Shown piece by piece: positions 14,337 through 21,806 of a DNA stretch of 64,000 nucleotides (the first letter of the stretch is position 1; each line of letters begins with the position of its first letter). Origin of the DNA: Sphingosinicella xenopeptidilytica (GTDB lineage Bacteria; Pseudomonadota; Alphaproteobacteria; Sphingomonadales; Sphingomonadaceae). The position numbers were made by a program, and so were the translations under genes. Under the pieces are notes generated by a model, which was given only the letters and a program-made list of their open reading frames with translations, was not told where the DNA came from and searched no databases. Location of the stretch: assembly GCF_042676985.1 (NCBI RefSeq), contig NZ_JBHTIK010000011.1, positions 160,558 through 224,557 of the forward strand. Direction: 5' to 3'.

Positions 14337-16061
14337 TCAGGCGGCGAGCCTCGCTGTTTCCGCGTTTGGCGCATCCGCAGCGACATGCTCCGGCGCGGCT
14401 TCGGCATAACGCGACGCCGGAAACCGCATCCAGCGCGGCACCCAGCGGGTCACGCGGGAACGTCCGTTGCTGCCGCTGAGGTGGTCGCCGAGGATCGAAC
14501 GCAGCACCTTGCCCGCCGCGCCGTGGTTGGCGTCGGCGATCGTCTTGCCCGCCACCTCGGCAACGAGCGCGGCGAGGGTGCTCTTGTCGCGGACGAGGCC
14601 GAGGAATGCGTCGTCGGCTTGCCACCAGTCGGCCATGTCGATGCCGAGATGGAGGCCGAGCGCGGCGATGACGGGATCGCCCGCCGCGAGCGTCTCGCCG
14701 ATGACGACGGCGAGGATGTCGAGAACGACGCCGTCCGGAAGCTCGGCGAGACGCAGGAACAGCGCGGGAAGGTCGCGAACGCCGTAGGCGCCGACGACGC
14801 TCGGGCAGTCGGCATCGAGGCCGAGCACGTCGAGGACGGCACGGCGCTTGCTGTCGAATGCGGTTTCTCCCGCCGAGGTTTCGACGCTTTCGGCGACGGC
14901 TTCATTCGGGGTTGCCTGCGGTTCGCGGCGGACGGACCACAGGGTGGAACCGCAGACCGCGTGCGCGAGCATCAGGCGCAGCGCGGCGCCGCTGTGTGCG
15001 GTGAGCACGGCGCGGACGGCGGCATGGCGGTGGAGGTCGAGATAGGCGCGGAGCGGCTTGCTGGTCTCGGGGCGCGGCACCGCGACGGGCGCGGCGTCAG
15101 TTTCGCCGTCGCGAAGGCGTTTCGCCTCGCGGCGCGTGATGTAGCCCTCGTGGAAGACGACCTCGCCGGTGCGGCGCACGTCGACGTAGACGCGCCCACT
15201 CTTGCGCTTGGCGCATTTCTCATGCTCCCAGCTCTGGAACGGCGTGTCGGGGCCGAGGGTGACGACCTCGTGCCACTCCGCCGCACGATACGCGTCGGCG
15301 CGGGCGGCGACGGCGGCGTTCTGCGCGGTCCAGAACGCGTCGGCGTCGGCGAACAGGCATGCATTTTTGAACAGGTCCTCGGTGACGGCAAGGCCGCTGG
15401 CCTCAACATCGAACAGTGCGTGCTCGACGGGAATGGCCGCGCCGCCGAGAAGCCATGCCTTCAGGCGCTCGCCGGTCGGGGCATGGCTTTGCGTGTCATC
15501 GAGAAGCGCGAGCCATGCCTGCTGCTGGCGCTTGGTGGCGAGGGTCAGGTGCCGGATGGTGGCGGTATCGATGTCGCCCTGGCGGTAGAGGCTGCGGAGG
15601 CGCGGCAGCAGGTTGCCGAGCGCGAGGACGCGGCGGACGACGCTGTCGGCGAGGCCGAACGTCGCGGCGATGTCGGCGTGCGTGCGGCCTTCGCGGGTCA
15701 GGCGCACGAAGGTTTCCCACTGGGCGACCTCGTCGGGATCGAGCCGGGCGAGGTTTTCGATGAGCGAGGCCTCGACGGCGGCGGCATCGTCGCTGTCATC
15801 GAGAATCGCGCAGGGCAGCATGGCGGCGTCCGCGTCGTCCGGGCGCTCGGCGGCGACGGCGAGCGCGGCGTGGAAGCGGCGGCGTCCGGCGACGATCTCG
15901 AAGGTGCCGCAGGCGCCTCCTGCACGAACGAGAACGGGGACGAGCACGCCGCGCGCACGGACCGAGGGGAGGATGTCGCCGACGTCGGGCGGGCGCTTGC
16001 CGTGGCGCATGTTGGCGCGGCTGACGCTGAGGCTGGCGAGCGGGATGAAGTCGAGTTTCAT
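14337..16061 (-). CDS. ParB/Srx-domain protein of plasmid/ICE type
   Basis: The 574-residue protein starts with a ParB/Srx N-terminal domain: FIPLASLSVSRANMRHGKRP, then LPSVRARGVLVPVLV, VAGRRRFHAALAVA and ASLIENLARLDPDEVAQWET. A KorB-type helix-turn-helix follows at about 145-190 (GRTHADIAATFGLADSVVRR). The remaining roughly 380 residues are an Ala-rich helical extension typical of the large ParB-like proteins on sphingomonad and rhizobial plasmids and integrative elements. No ParA gene is next to it, so DNA partition is uncertain; a CTP-dependent DNA-binding or regulatory role is equally possible. The downstream DUF2958 partner gene (16148-16519) is encoded just upstream in the same direction, 86 bases away. 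Confidence 0.9.
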   Translation of the reverse strand: MKLDFIPLASLSVSRANMRHGKRPPDVGDILPSVRARGVLVPVLVRAGGACGTFEIVAGRRRFHAALAVAAERPDDADAAMLPCAILDDSDDAAAVEASLIENLARLDPDEVAQWETFVRLTREGRTHADIAATFGLADSVVRRVLALGNLLPRLRSLYRQGDIDTATIRHLTLATKRQQQAWLALLDDTQSHAPTGERLKAWLLGGAAIPVEHALFDVEASGLAVTEDLFKNACLFADADAFWTAQNAAVAARADAYRAAEWHEVVTLGPDTPFQSWEHEKCAKRKSGRVYVDVRRTGEVVFHEGYITRREAKRLRDGETDAAPVAVPRPETSKPLRAYLDLHRHAAVRAVLTAHSGAALRLMLAHAVCGSTLWSVRREPQATPNEAVAESVETSAGETAFDSKRRAVLDVLGLDADCPSVVGAYGVRDLPALFLRLAELPDGVVLDILAVVIGETLAAGDPVIAALGLHLGIDMADWWQADDAFLGLVRDKSTLAALVAEVAGKTIADANHGAAGKVLRSILGDHLSGSNGRSRVTRWVPRWMRFPASRYAEAAPEHVAADAPNAETARLAA

Positions 16062-16147
16062 GGGGTGGACCTTTCAGGTTCGAACTGCGGCGAGTGCGCG
16101 CCGCGCGCCTTTCGCGCCGCGCCGCTCGGAACGGCGGGCGCGGCGGG

Positions 16148-16519
16148 TCAGGCCTTGGCCATGCGCGCGAGCGCGGCTTCGGCGGCGATGATCGAGCCGG
16201 TACGGCGGGCGAGGTCCGCCCACGCCGAGATCGCAACCGTGCTCGTGAAGTGGAGGTCGCGCTCGATGCGCAGTCCGAAGCGCAGGCGGATCGCGGCGAT
16301 TTCGGAGAGGCTGAAAGATCCGAGCTCGGGGCAGCCGAAGCCGAGATCGGCAAGGCCGAACAAAGTGTCGTCGTCGGCGTCGAGCTCGGTCGCAAGCCAT
16401 GTCGCGCCGCCGCAGGGGTTGAAGAATTTGACGGCGGGCGGCGGGTCGTGGCGACGGCGTGCAGCAGCGTCGGCATTGGCGCGAAGGACGCTGCGCAAGG
16501 GTGGGGTTAGAAGTTCCAT
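16148..16519 (-). CDS. DUF2958 protein
   Basis: The 123-residue product begins MELLTPPLRSVLRANADAAA and contains PAVKFFNPCGGATWLATELD, then DTLFGLADLGFGCPELGSFS and IRLRFGLRIERDLHF. This is the full DUF2958 signature ('pvvKlf.P.g..tWl..e.d.dd..lfGl.dlg.g..Elg..sl.el'). It is a plasmid- and ICE-associated protein of unknown biochemical role, usually near ParB-like genes and antirestriction proteins. It directly precedes the ParB-like gene. Confidence 0.92.
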   Translation of the reverse strand: MELLTPPLRSVLRANADAAARRRHDPPPAVKFFNPCGGATWLATELDADDDTLFGLADLGFGCPELGSFSLSEIAAIRLRFGLRIERDLHFTSTVAISAWADLARRTGSIIAAEAALARMAKA

Positions 16520-16815
16520 CCGTGTCTCCTTGCCGCCCGCGAAAAAGCAAGCGTGGCTCCCCGCTTGGGCGGGGACGGGCGGCAGGCGCGGGATCGGACC
16601 CGCCGGGCAGCCGCGGACCGCACCCGGAGGGCCGGAACGCACGTGGAGGAGCCGGCAGCGCCGGCTTGCGGACCGTGGCCGCGGGTCCAGAAGACCGTGC
16701 CCGCCCGGCCCCGCCGCCTGCGGGAGCCGACAGGACGTCGCCGCGCCGGCGGCGCGGCGGCCGGTGGGTGCGCGCAACCGGTGCTGCCGCTGTCAGCGCC
16801 TCGGCGCTGCGCCGC
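16520..16815. other. GC-rich non-coding interval
   Basis: About 300 very GC-rich bases lie between the DUF2958 start and the end of the broken DUF2285 gene. No gene-like frame, RNA or clear hairpin was recognised. Confidence 0.45.
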
Positions 16816-17551
16816 TCAGAGCGGTCCTTCGAGGCCGAGCAATGTCCGGTAGCTGCCTTCGATCATCCGGCGCGCGCTGCGAAGGACGCGCTGGATGCGC
16901 AGCCGCATGAAGCGCGAGTTGTCGCTCCAGCGCTCGTCTGCGCCCGCGCGCCCATAGAGCAGTCCGGCGATGTCGCGGTGCGAGGCGCCCGCCGCGTGTG
17001 CGTCGTGAGCACGGAGCATGGCCTCGAGACGTGTGGCGCGGCGGAGTGGCGGCCAGAGCCGCCTGCAGGGCGCGCCGCGGACCAGACCTGCGAACCGGCG
17101 GAGCGTCAGCAGCTGGGGTGCCATGCCGCCCGCGCCGTCGACGGTGAACAGCGGCCGGATCGGCCCCGAGAAAATCGTGCCGCCGACGACATCGATCCGC
17201 AGGTGTCCGGGGCCTGCGGGGATGAGCAGGCGTTCGGCGTCAGTTTCGACGAGCACGGCGATGTTGCCGTCCAGCGCCAGCACGTCGATGCCGCCCGGGC
17301 ACGGCTCGGCGTTCATGGCGACGACGTGGGGGTCGGCATCGCTCCGCCAGAAGGCAAGCGCCTGCGCGGCGGGGCGGGCGGGGTCTTCCGCGAAAATGCA
17401 GCCCCCATGCGGCGGGTGCCGCGACGCGGACGCTGTCCTTGCCTGTCGGCGACACGGCATCGACGGCAAGGCGCCGGTAGGCAGGGTTGCGGCGCAGGAA
17501 CTCCCAGGCAAAGCCCTGCGCATCCAGTCCCATCATACCCTCTCGCGCCAT
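16816..17551 (-). pseudogene. DUF2285 gene with an N-terminal DUF6499-like part, broken by a +1 frameshift
   Basis: The first part, read from the Met at 17551, contains AWEFLRRNPAYRRLAVDA and reaches PAAWG. The rest continues one frame over as GCIFAEDPARPAAQALAF, then DADPHVVAMNAEP, GGTIFSGPIRPLFTVDG and the DUF2285 end MLRAHDAHAAGASHRDIAGL … MIEGSYRTLLGLEGP. Joined, they give the usual DUF6499-DUF2285 protein of about 245 residues. The switch falls in a run of five G (five C on the top strand, 17402-17406); four would restore the frame. It is either a true inactivation or a sequencing error in a homopolymer. The protein type is found on integrative elements and is thought to bind DNA. Confidence 0.8.
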
Positions 17552-17602
17552 GGCGGCGATCCTTACGGCTACGTTACAAGCTGCAGGAAGTGGCAAGCGC
17601 GC

Positions 17603-17640
17603 GCCGGCGTCGACCCTTCGATCAGAGGGTCGACGCCGGC
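17603..17640 (-). terminator. Strong hairpin after the small helix-turn-helix-like gene
   Basis: GCCGGCGTCGACCCT (17603-17617) pairs perfectly over 15 bp with AGGGTCGACGCCGGC (17626-17640) across an 8-base loop. It lies 16 bases beyond the stop of the leftward gene at 17656-17844 and ahead of the DUF2285 gene. No T-run follows, so it may act as an attenuator or processing hairpin. Confidence 0.65.
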
Positions 17641-17655
17641 CCCGGAGCGCCGCAC

Positions 17656-17844
17656 TCAACCGGAATCGAGCGATGCAACAAGTCGTGTGATGGCGTCGGC
17701 AAGTCCGGTCTCGACGTCGGCAACGCCGATGCCGAGGTGCGCGGCGATAGCGTCGTACGGCCAGTCGTCGAGCGCGCGTGCGAGAGTGTCGCGAAGAGGC
17801 GCGGGCAGCGCGAGAACGGCGTTTCGGTAGCGATCGTGATCCAT
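17656..17844 (-). CDS. Small helix-turn-helix-like protein
   Basis: The 62-residue product MDHDRYRNAVLALPAPLRDT … resembles a sigma-70 region 4 or small HTH: RALDDWPYDAIAAHLGIGVA, then DVETGLADAITRLVASL. The first part (ALPAPLRDTLARA) is like the 'LP...r.vf.L' entry of sigma region 4, where a C-terminal HTH would follow. It lacks region 2, so it cannot be a full sigma factor. It probably regulates the adjacent DUF2285 gene or conjugation functions; that is an inference. A strong hairpin follows it. Confidence 0.65.
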   Translation of the reverse strand: MDHDRYRNAVLALPAPLRDTLARALDDWPYDAIAAHLGIGVADVETGLADAITRLVASLDSG

Positions 17845-18304
17845 GACGGTTCCTTGTGTGCCGCGCGGCACGCGCTGCCGGCGGCAGGCCGGAGACAGGC
17901 GGACCCGGACGGCGCGCGCACCGGGAACCGGCCGAAGCGTCAGCGGAGGACCCGACCGGGGTTGCGGGCGTGGGTCGGGGATGCCAGCGGGCCTGACAGT
18001 CGCCGGGCGCTAGCCGTGCCGCCATGGTCCGCGACAGGAGATGGAAAGACATCGTGCGACCTCAATCGCGCTCGGGTTTGTCCTCTCCGGTTCACGACAG
18101 GAAAGGATGCCGAAGAGGCATGTGAAAGTGAAATAAAGAATGGACCGGTAGGTTTGGGTATCACGATAATTTCGATATCGTGACTTGCGTTTCTTCAGAA
18201 CTGTGAAATCATTCGCTGAGACAGGTCTGTCATTCGAGTCGATTGTCTTTCGATCGCTCATCATAGATGGACGGACCACGTGTGCCGCTGGTGTGGAGTT
18301 CGTC
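17845..18304. other. Intergenic region upstream of the LuxR gene, with an inverted repeat
   Basis: The 460 bases hold no convincing gene. At 18161-18183 TCACGATA and TATCGTGA form an 8-bp inverted repeat with a 7-base spacer, 122 bases upstream of the LuxR-family gene. Its size and symmetry suit a dimeric regulator. The right half (18100-18300) is less GC-rich than the left and probably carries the promoter. Confidence 0.5.
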
Positions 18305-19054
18305 ATGGTGGCGACGTTCGATTTCGGCGTCTACGAGGAGGGTTTTCGCAGCGCGCGCGGCCCGGAGACGGTCGCCGTGCTGCTCACGGCCGCAGCGCAC
18401 GATCTCGGGTTCGAGCAGTTCATGATCGGCCACCATGTCGATCCCGCCGCGCCGCCGCGCCATACGTTCCAGCTGTCGAACTATCATCCCGACTGGGTTG
18501 AACAGGCGATCCTGAAGCGGCACTTCGAGGTCGATCCAGTGTACATCGCGGCGATGCGTACGGCGACGGGTCTGCAATGGAGTGAAGTGCCGCGGCTGCT
18601 GCGGCTGTCGCCGCGCCAGTCCCGAATTCTCGAACGTGCGCAAGCCTATGGGCTGTGCACGGGCTATACCGTGCCGTTCAACGTTCCCGGCGAGCCGCGC
18701 GGTAGCTGTTCGTTCGGAACGCGTTCGCCCGAGCGGCTGCGCCGCAACGCGCTGCCGATCGCGGCGAGCATCGGCGGCTATGCGTTCGAGGCGATGCGCC
18801 GCCTGGTCCAGCCGGCGGAGGGCGGTCCCGCGCCGCCGCCCGCGCTCTCGCAGCGCGAGCATATCGCGCTGGTCCGGGTCGCGCAGGGCAAGACCGATAT
18901 CGAAATCTCCATGATGGAAAAGATCGCGCCGAGCACGGCGCACGAGCGCGTCGAGAATGTCCGGCGTGCCTACGGTGGTGCGCAGCGGCCCTACCTCGTC
19001 GCCCGCGCACTCTATGACGGGCAGATTTCGTTTCGCGAAATCTTCGAGTCCTGA
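18305..19054 (+). CDS. LuxR-family transcriptional regulator with autoinducer-binding-type domain
   Basis: The 249-residue protein has an N-terminal autoinducer-binding-like domain (about 1-165: DLGFEQFMIGHH, DWVEQAILKRHFEVDPVYIA, GYTVPFNVPGEPRGSCSFGT). A C-terminal LuxR helix-turn-helix follows at about 180-245 (LSQREHIALVRVAQGKTDIE … APSTAHERVENVRRAYGG). The start was set at the Met of MVATFDFGVYEE, which begins the conserved part; the frame is open upstream. No luxI-type synthase is nearby, so it may be a solo receptor. It lies 99 bases upstream of a PhyH oxygenase gene on the same strand, a pairing repeated at 42-44 kb. Confidence 0.88.
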   Translation: MVATFDFGVYEEGFRSARGPETVAVLLTAAAHDLGFEQFMIGHHVDPAAPPRHTFQLSNYHPDWVEQAILKRHFEVDPVYIAAMRTATGLQWSEVPRLLRLSPRQSRILERAQAYGLCTGYTVPFNVPGEPRGSCSFGTRSPERLRRNALPIAASIGGYAFEAMRRLVQPAEGGPAPPPALSQREHIALVRVAQGKTDIEISMMEKIAPSTAHERVENVRRAYGGAQRPYLVARALYDGQISFREIFES

Positions 19055-19153
19055 ACCGCCCGACTCCGGGCGCATCGCACACCAACCCCCTGATCAGCGG
19101 GTCGCATATTTGCTCGCCGAGAGGCGATCCTTGCCGCTTGGGAGGCAAGGTGT

Positions 19154-20044
19154 GTGGCGGACGGCGTGGACAGCACAATCGACGAGGCGGCCTGCCGCTG
19201 GCACGATGCGTTGCTGCGCGACGGCTACTGTATCATTCCGGACCTTGTCGGGGAGGACGCGGTCGCGGCACTTTCTGCCGATCTTGATCCCGTGTTCGAA
19301 CGGACGCCCTTGTCCGAGGGCCTGTTCTACGGAAACGCCACGCGGCGCTTTCACGGGCTGCTCGCGCGCACGCCGCACGCGGCTGCGTTCGTCGGCCATC
19401 CGCTCATCCTCGCGATCGCGCGCGCTGTGCTGACCGAATGTGACGCGATCCAGCTCAACCTGACGCAGGCGGTCGAGCTGATGCCGGGCGCGCCGATGCA
19501 GCCGCCGCACCGTGACGAGGAGATGTGGCCGCTGCGCACTCCCGGCGTCGAATATCTCATCAACGTCATGTGGCCGTTCGTACCGTACACGGCCGGGAAC
19601 GGTGCGACGCTGGTCTGGCCGGGAAGCCACCGCCGCGAGCCGGAACCGTCCGAAGCGCCGGTCGCGGCTAAGATGAGGCCCGGCACAGCCTTGCTCTTCC
19701 TCGGCTCGACGCTCCATGGCGGCGGCGCGAACCGGTCACCTTACCCTCGCCGCGGCATGATCGTCAGCTACAGCCTCGGCTGGCTGAAGCCCTACGAACT
19801 GCCCTGGCTCGCCTACCCGCCGGCGGTAGCGCGGACGTTTTCGCGCGAGATCGCTGCGCTTGCGGGATATCGCGCGCACCGTCCCAATCTCGGGACCTGG
19901 GAGGGTCGCTGCCCGTCGTTCCTGCTCGGGTGCGCATCCGTGCAGCCGCCCGGCGCGTGCGATACGCTGCGGCCCGAGCAGGAGGCCGCAATCCGGGCGT
20001 TCATGGACATGCAGCAGGGACCGGTCCGGCAAGAGCCGCGCTGA
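19154..20044 (+). CDS. Phytanoyl-CoA dioxygenase (PhyH) family Fe(II)/2-oxoglutarate oxygenase
   Basis: The 296-residue protein (GTG start) has the PhyH double-stranded beta-helix. IQLNLTQAVELMPG leads to the metal ligands HRD in QPPHRDEEMW; GNGATLVWPGSHR lies in the middle; the distal His is in STLHGGGANRS, with Arg in PRRGMIVSYSLGW as the 2-oxoglutarate contact. It should hydroxylate a small molecule using O2 and 2-oxoglutarate; the substrate is unknown. It is paralogous to the oxygenase at 42126-43019 (shared LNLTQ, GNGAT/NGAT and YS.GW segments). It sits between a LuxR gene and the sigma factor of the lasso cluster, so a tailoring role is possible but unproven. Confidence 0.88.
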   Translation: MADGVDSTIDEAACRWHDALLRDGYCIIPDLVGEDAVAALSADLDPVFERTPLSEGLFYGNATRRFHGLLARTPHAAAFVGHPLILAIARAVLTECDAIQLNLTQAVELMPGAPMQPPHRDEEMWPLRTPGVEYLINVMWPFVPYTAGNGATLVWPGSHRREPEPSEAPVAAKMRPGTALLFLGSTLHGGGANRSPYPRRGMIVSYSLGWLKPYELPWLAYPPAVARTFSREIAALAGYRAHRPNLGTWEGRCPSFLLGCASVQPPGACDTLRPEQEAAIRAFMDMQQGPVRQEPR

Positions 20045-20209
20045 CGGGCTTGCCGCCAGCGGCGCATTGGGTCTAGGATTCGAGATGACGCGGCGAACGC
20101 AGGCCGGCTGCGTTGCAGGATGTCCTGCACGGCATCATGAAGTTTCGGCCTGACGGCCGGAGCATGCGCGGCGGCTTCTGGCGGCAAGCGCTTCCGCTGA
20201 CCCCCGACG

Positions 20210-20227
20210 CAGCGCCTGCAGGCGCTG
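20210..20227. promoter_or_regulatory. Perfect 18-bp palindrome upstream of the sigma factor gene
   Basis: CAGCGCCTG and CAGGCGCTG abut as an 18-bp perfect palindrome, 25 bases upstream of the ECF sigma start. It could be an operator or a small hairpin in the leader. Confidence 0.5.
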
Positions 20228-20252
20228 TAGCGTGCCTGCCGCGCGGGTTTCC

Positions 20253-20771
20253 ATGGAGAATGACGAGGCGCGGCGATGCGCGCCGGATACGGACGCGCTC
20301 TACCGGCGCGAGGCAACGCGGCTTGCGCGCTTCTTTCGTCGCCGACGCACTGCCGAAGAGCCGCAGGACCTTGTGCATGATGCCTTTGTCCGCCTGATGA
20401 GTGCGGCTACGGTACGGCCGGTACCGGAACGCCCGGCCGCCTATCTGCAGCGTATCGCTTGCAATCTTCTCGTCGACTGCGCGCGCCGTGCCGCCGTGCG
20501 CGGCGAGACGGTGTCTCTGCAGGCGGACAGCGCCGCGCTGGCCCACGCGCCTGAGCAAACCCATGCCATCGAGGTTGAAGACGTGCGCAGACAATATCGC
20601 GCCGCGGTCGACGCACTCCCGCCCCGCACGCGGGAGGTGTTCCTGCTGCACCGGGTCGAGGACCTTACCTACCGCCAGATCGCCGAGCGGCTCGGTATCG
20701 GCATTCGCACCGTCGAGTGGCATATCGCGGAAGCGCTGGTGCGAATCGGGGAGTCGCTGGACAGGCCATGA
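20253..20771 (+). CDS. ECF sigma factor (FecI/RpoE-like) of the lasso peptide cluster
   Basis: The 172-residue protein contains region 2 (ALYRREATRLARFFRRRRTA, then EEPQDLVHDAFVRLM, AYLQRIACNLLVDCARR) and region 4 (VDALPPRTREVFLLHRVEDL, TYRQIAERLGIGIRTVEWHI). These are typical of FecI-type iron/cell-surface-signalling sigma factors. The start at MENDEARR was chosen over an upstream in-frame Met because it yields the normal length. Its stop overlaps the FecR start as ATGA. It should direct transcription of the TonB receptor and isopeptidase genes when the outer-membrane receptor is occupied, by analogy with FecIRA. Confidence 0.93.
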   Translation: MENDEARRCAPDTDALYRREATRLARFFRRRRTAEEPQDLVHDAFVRLMSAATVRPVPERPAAYLQRIACNLLVDCARRAAVRGETVSLQADSAALAHAPEQTHAIEVEDVRRQYRAAVDALPPRTREVFLLHRVEDLTYRQIAERLGIGIRTVEWHIAEALVRIGESLDRP

Positions 20772-21691
20772 CGGATCCGTCTCAGGGAGCAGGGGATGCG
20801 CTGCGGCGCGAGGCGGCGCGCTGGTTCGCGCGCATGCGCGGGCCGGGTGCGGAGCGCTGGCGCGCGGAATTCGACGTCTGGTTCGCCGTGCCGGAACACC
20901 GCGCCGCCTATAACCGCGCAAGCGAGGTGTTCGGGCTCGGCAAGCTGCTGCGCGATGAAGGCGGTTTCGTGGAGCTGCCGCGGCGGGCATTCGCGCGAAA
21001 CGTCGTTGCCGGGACGGCGGCAGCAGGCCTGCTTGGCGCTGGCGGGTGGCTGGCGCTCGCCGGGCGCGGGAGACAGGACGGTATCGTCGCGACGCGCCGC
21101 GGCGAGATCCGCGCGGTGGTGCTCGCCGACGGCAGCACGGCGACGCTCGATACCGAAACCCGCCTTGCACTCCAGATCGGCGCGGAGCGCCGTGTGACGC
21201 TGGTGCATGGCCGCGCGCGCTTCGTGGTCGCGCCCGACCCGCGCCGGTTCGTGGTGACGGCGGGAACGAGCACGGTCGTGGCGCATGGCACGGTGTTCGA
21301 TGTGACGCGTGAGGCGGGCGGCACCGCGGTCGCGCTCCTCGAAGGCCGGGTCGAGGTCGCCGATGCCGGCACTGTGCTTCCGCTGGCGCCTGGCGAGGGA
21401 ATTCGCCGCGAGGCCAGCGGCGGTCTTGTTCGCGAGCGCGCGGCCTCGCGTGATGCCGAATGGCCCGCTGGTATTGCGGTGTTCGAAACGGCACGGCTTG
21501 CCGAGGTGATCGGCACCGCCAACCGCTACGGGCCTGAGACGCTCGTTCTTTCCGGGCCAGGCCTTGCCGACCTCAAGGTCTCGGGACGCTTTCGGGTGAA
21601 CGATCCCCGTCTGCTCGCGCCGCGCCTTGCGCGGATGTTCGGGCTTCGCGTCGAGGCGGAACACGGCGTCATTCGCCTAGCGCGCGCCTGA
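20768..21691 (+). CDS. FecR-family anti-sigma/sensor protein
   Basis: The 307-residue protein has a cytosolic N-terminal part (EAARWFARMRGPGAERWRAE, then FDVWFAVPEHRAAYNRASEV), the DUF4880/FecR N-terminal signature. One membrane segment follows at about 77-100 (VVAGTAAAGLLGAGGWLALA), preceded by basic residues. The periplasmic FecR domain contains RRGEIRAVVLADGSTATLDT, VHGRARFVVA, VVAHGTVFDVTREAGGTAVA and EGRVEV. It should transmit the receptor signal through its STN-binding periplasmic end to the sigma factor encoded by the overlapping upstream gene. Confidence 0.94.
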   Translation: MTDPSQGAGDALRREAARWFARMRGPGAERWRAEFDVWFAVPEHRAAYNRASEVFGLGKLLRDEGGFVELPRRAFARNVVAGTAAAGLLGAGGWLALAGRGRQDGIVATRRGEIRAVVLADGSTATLDTETRLALQIGAERRVTLVHGRARFVVAPDPRRFVVTAGTSTVVAHGTVFDVTREAGGTAVALLEGRVEVADAGTVLPLAPGEGIRREASGGLVRERAASRDAEWPAGIAVFETARLAEVIGTANRYGPETLVLSGPGLADLKVSGRFRVNDPRLLAPRLARMFGLRVEAEHGVIRLARA

Positions 21692-21806
21692 CGCTGCGGG
21701 CGCGTTCCCGAAGATATTTTTCATCACCGCACCCCGTGTAGGGGGGACGCTCCACGTCGAACCTTCCTGAACGCCGCAACCACGCGGCGCGCAGGGAGGG
21801 GGAGTT

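Noticed and set aside
13611..16910. A very long rightward open frame (about 1,100 codons)
   Set aside because: It runs antisense to the higBA, ParB-like and DUF2958 genes, which have clear family signatures. GC-rich DNA produces such open shadows, and the translation is low-complexity.
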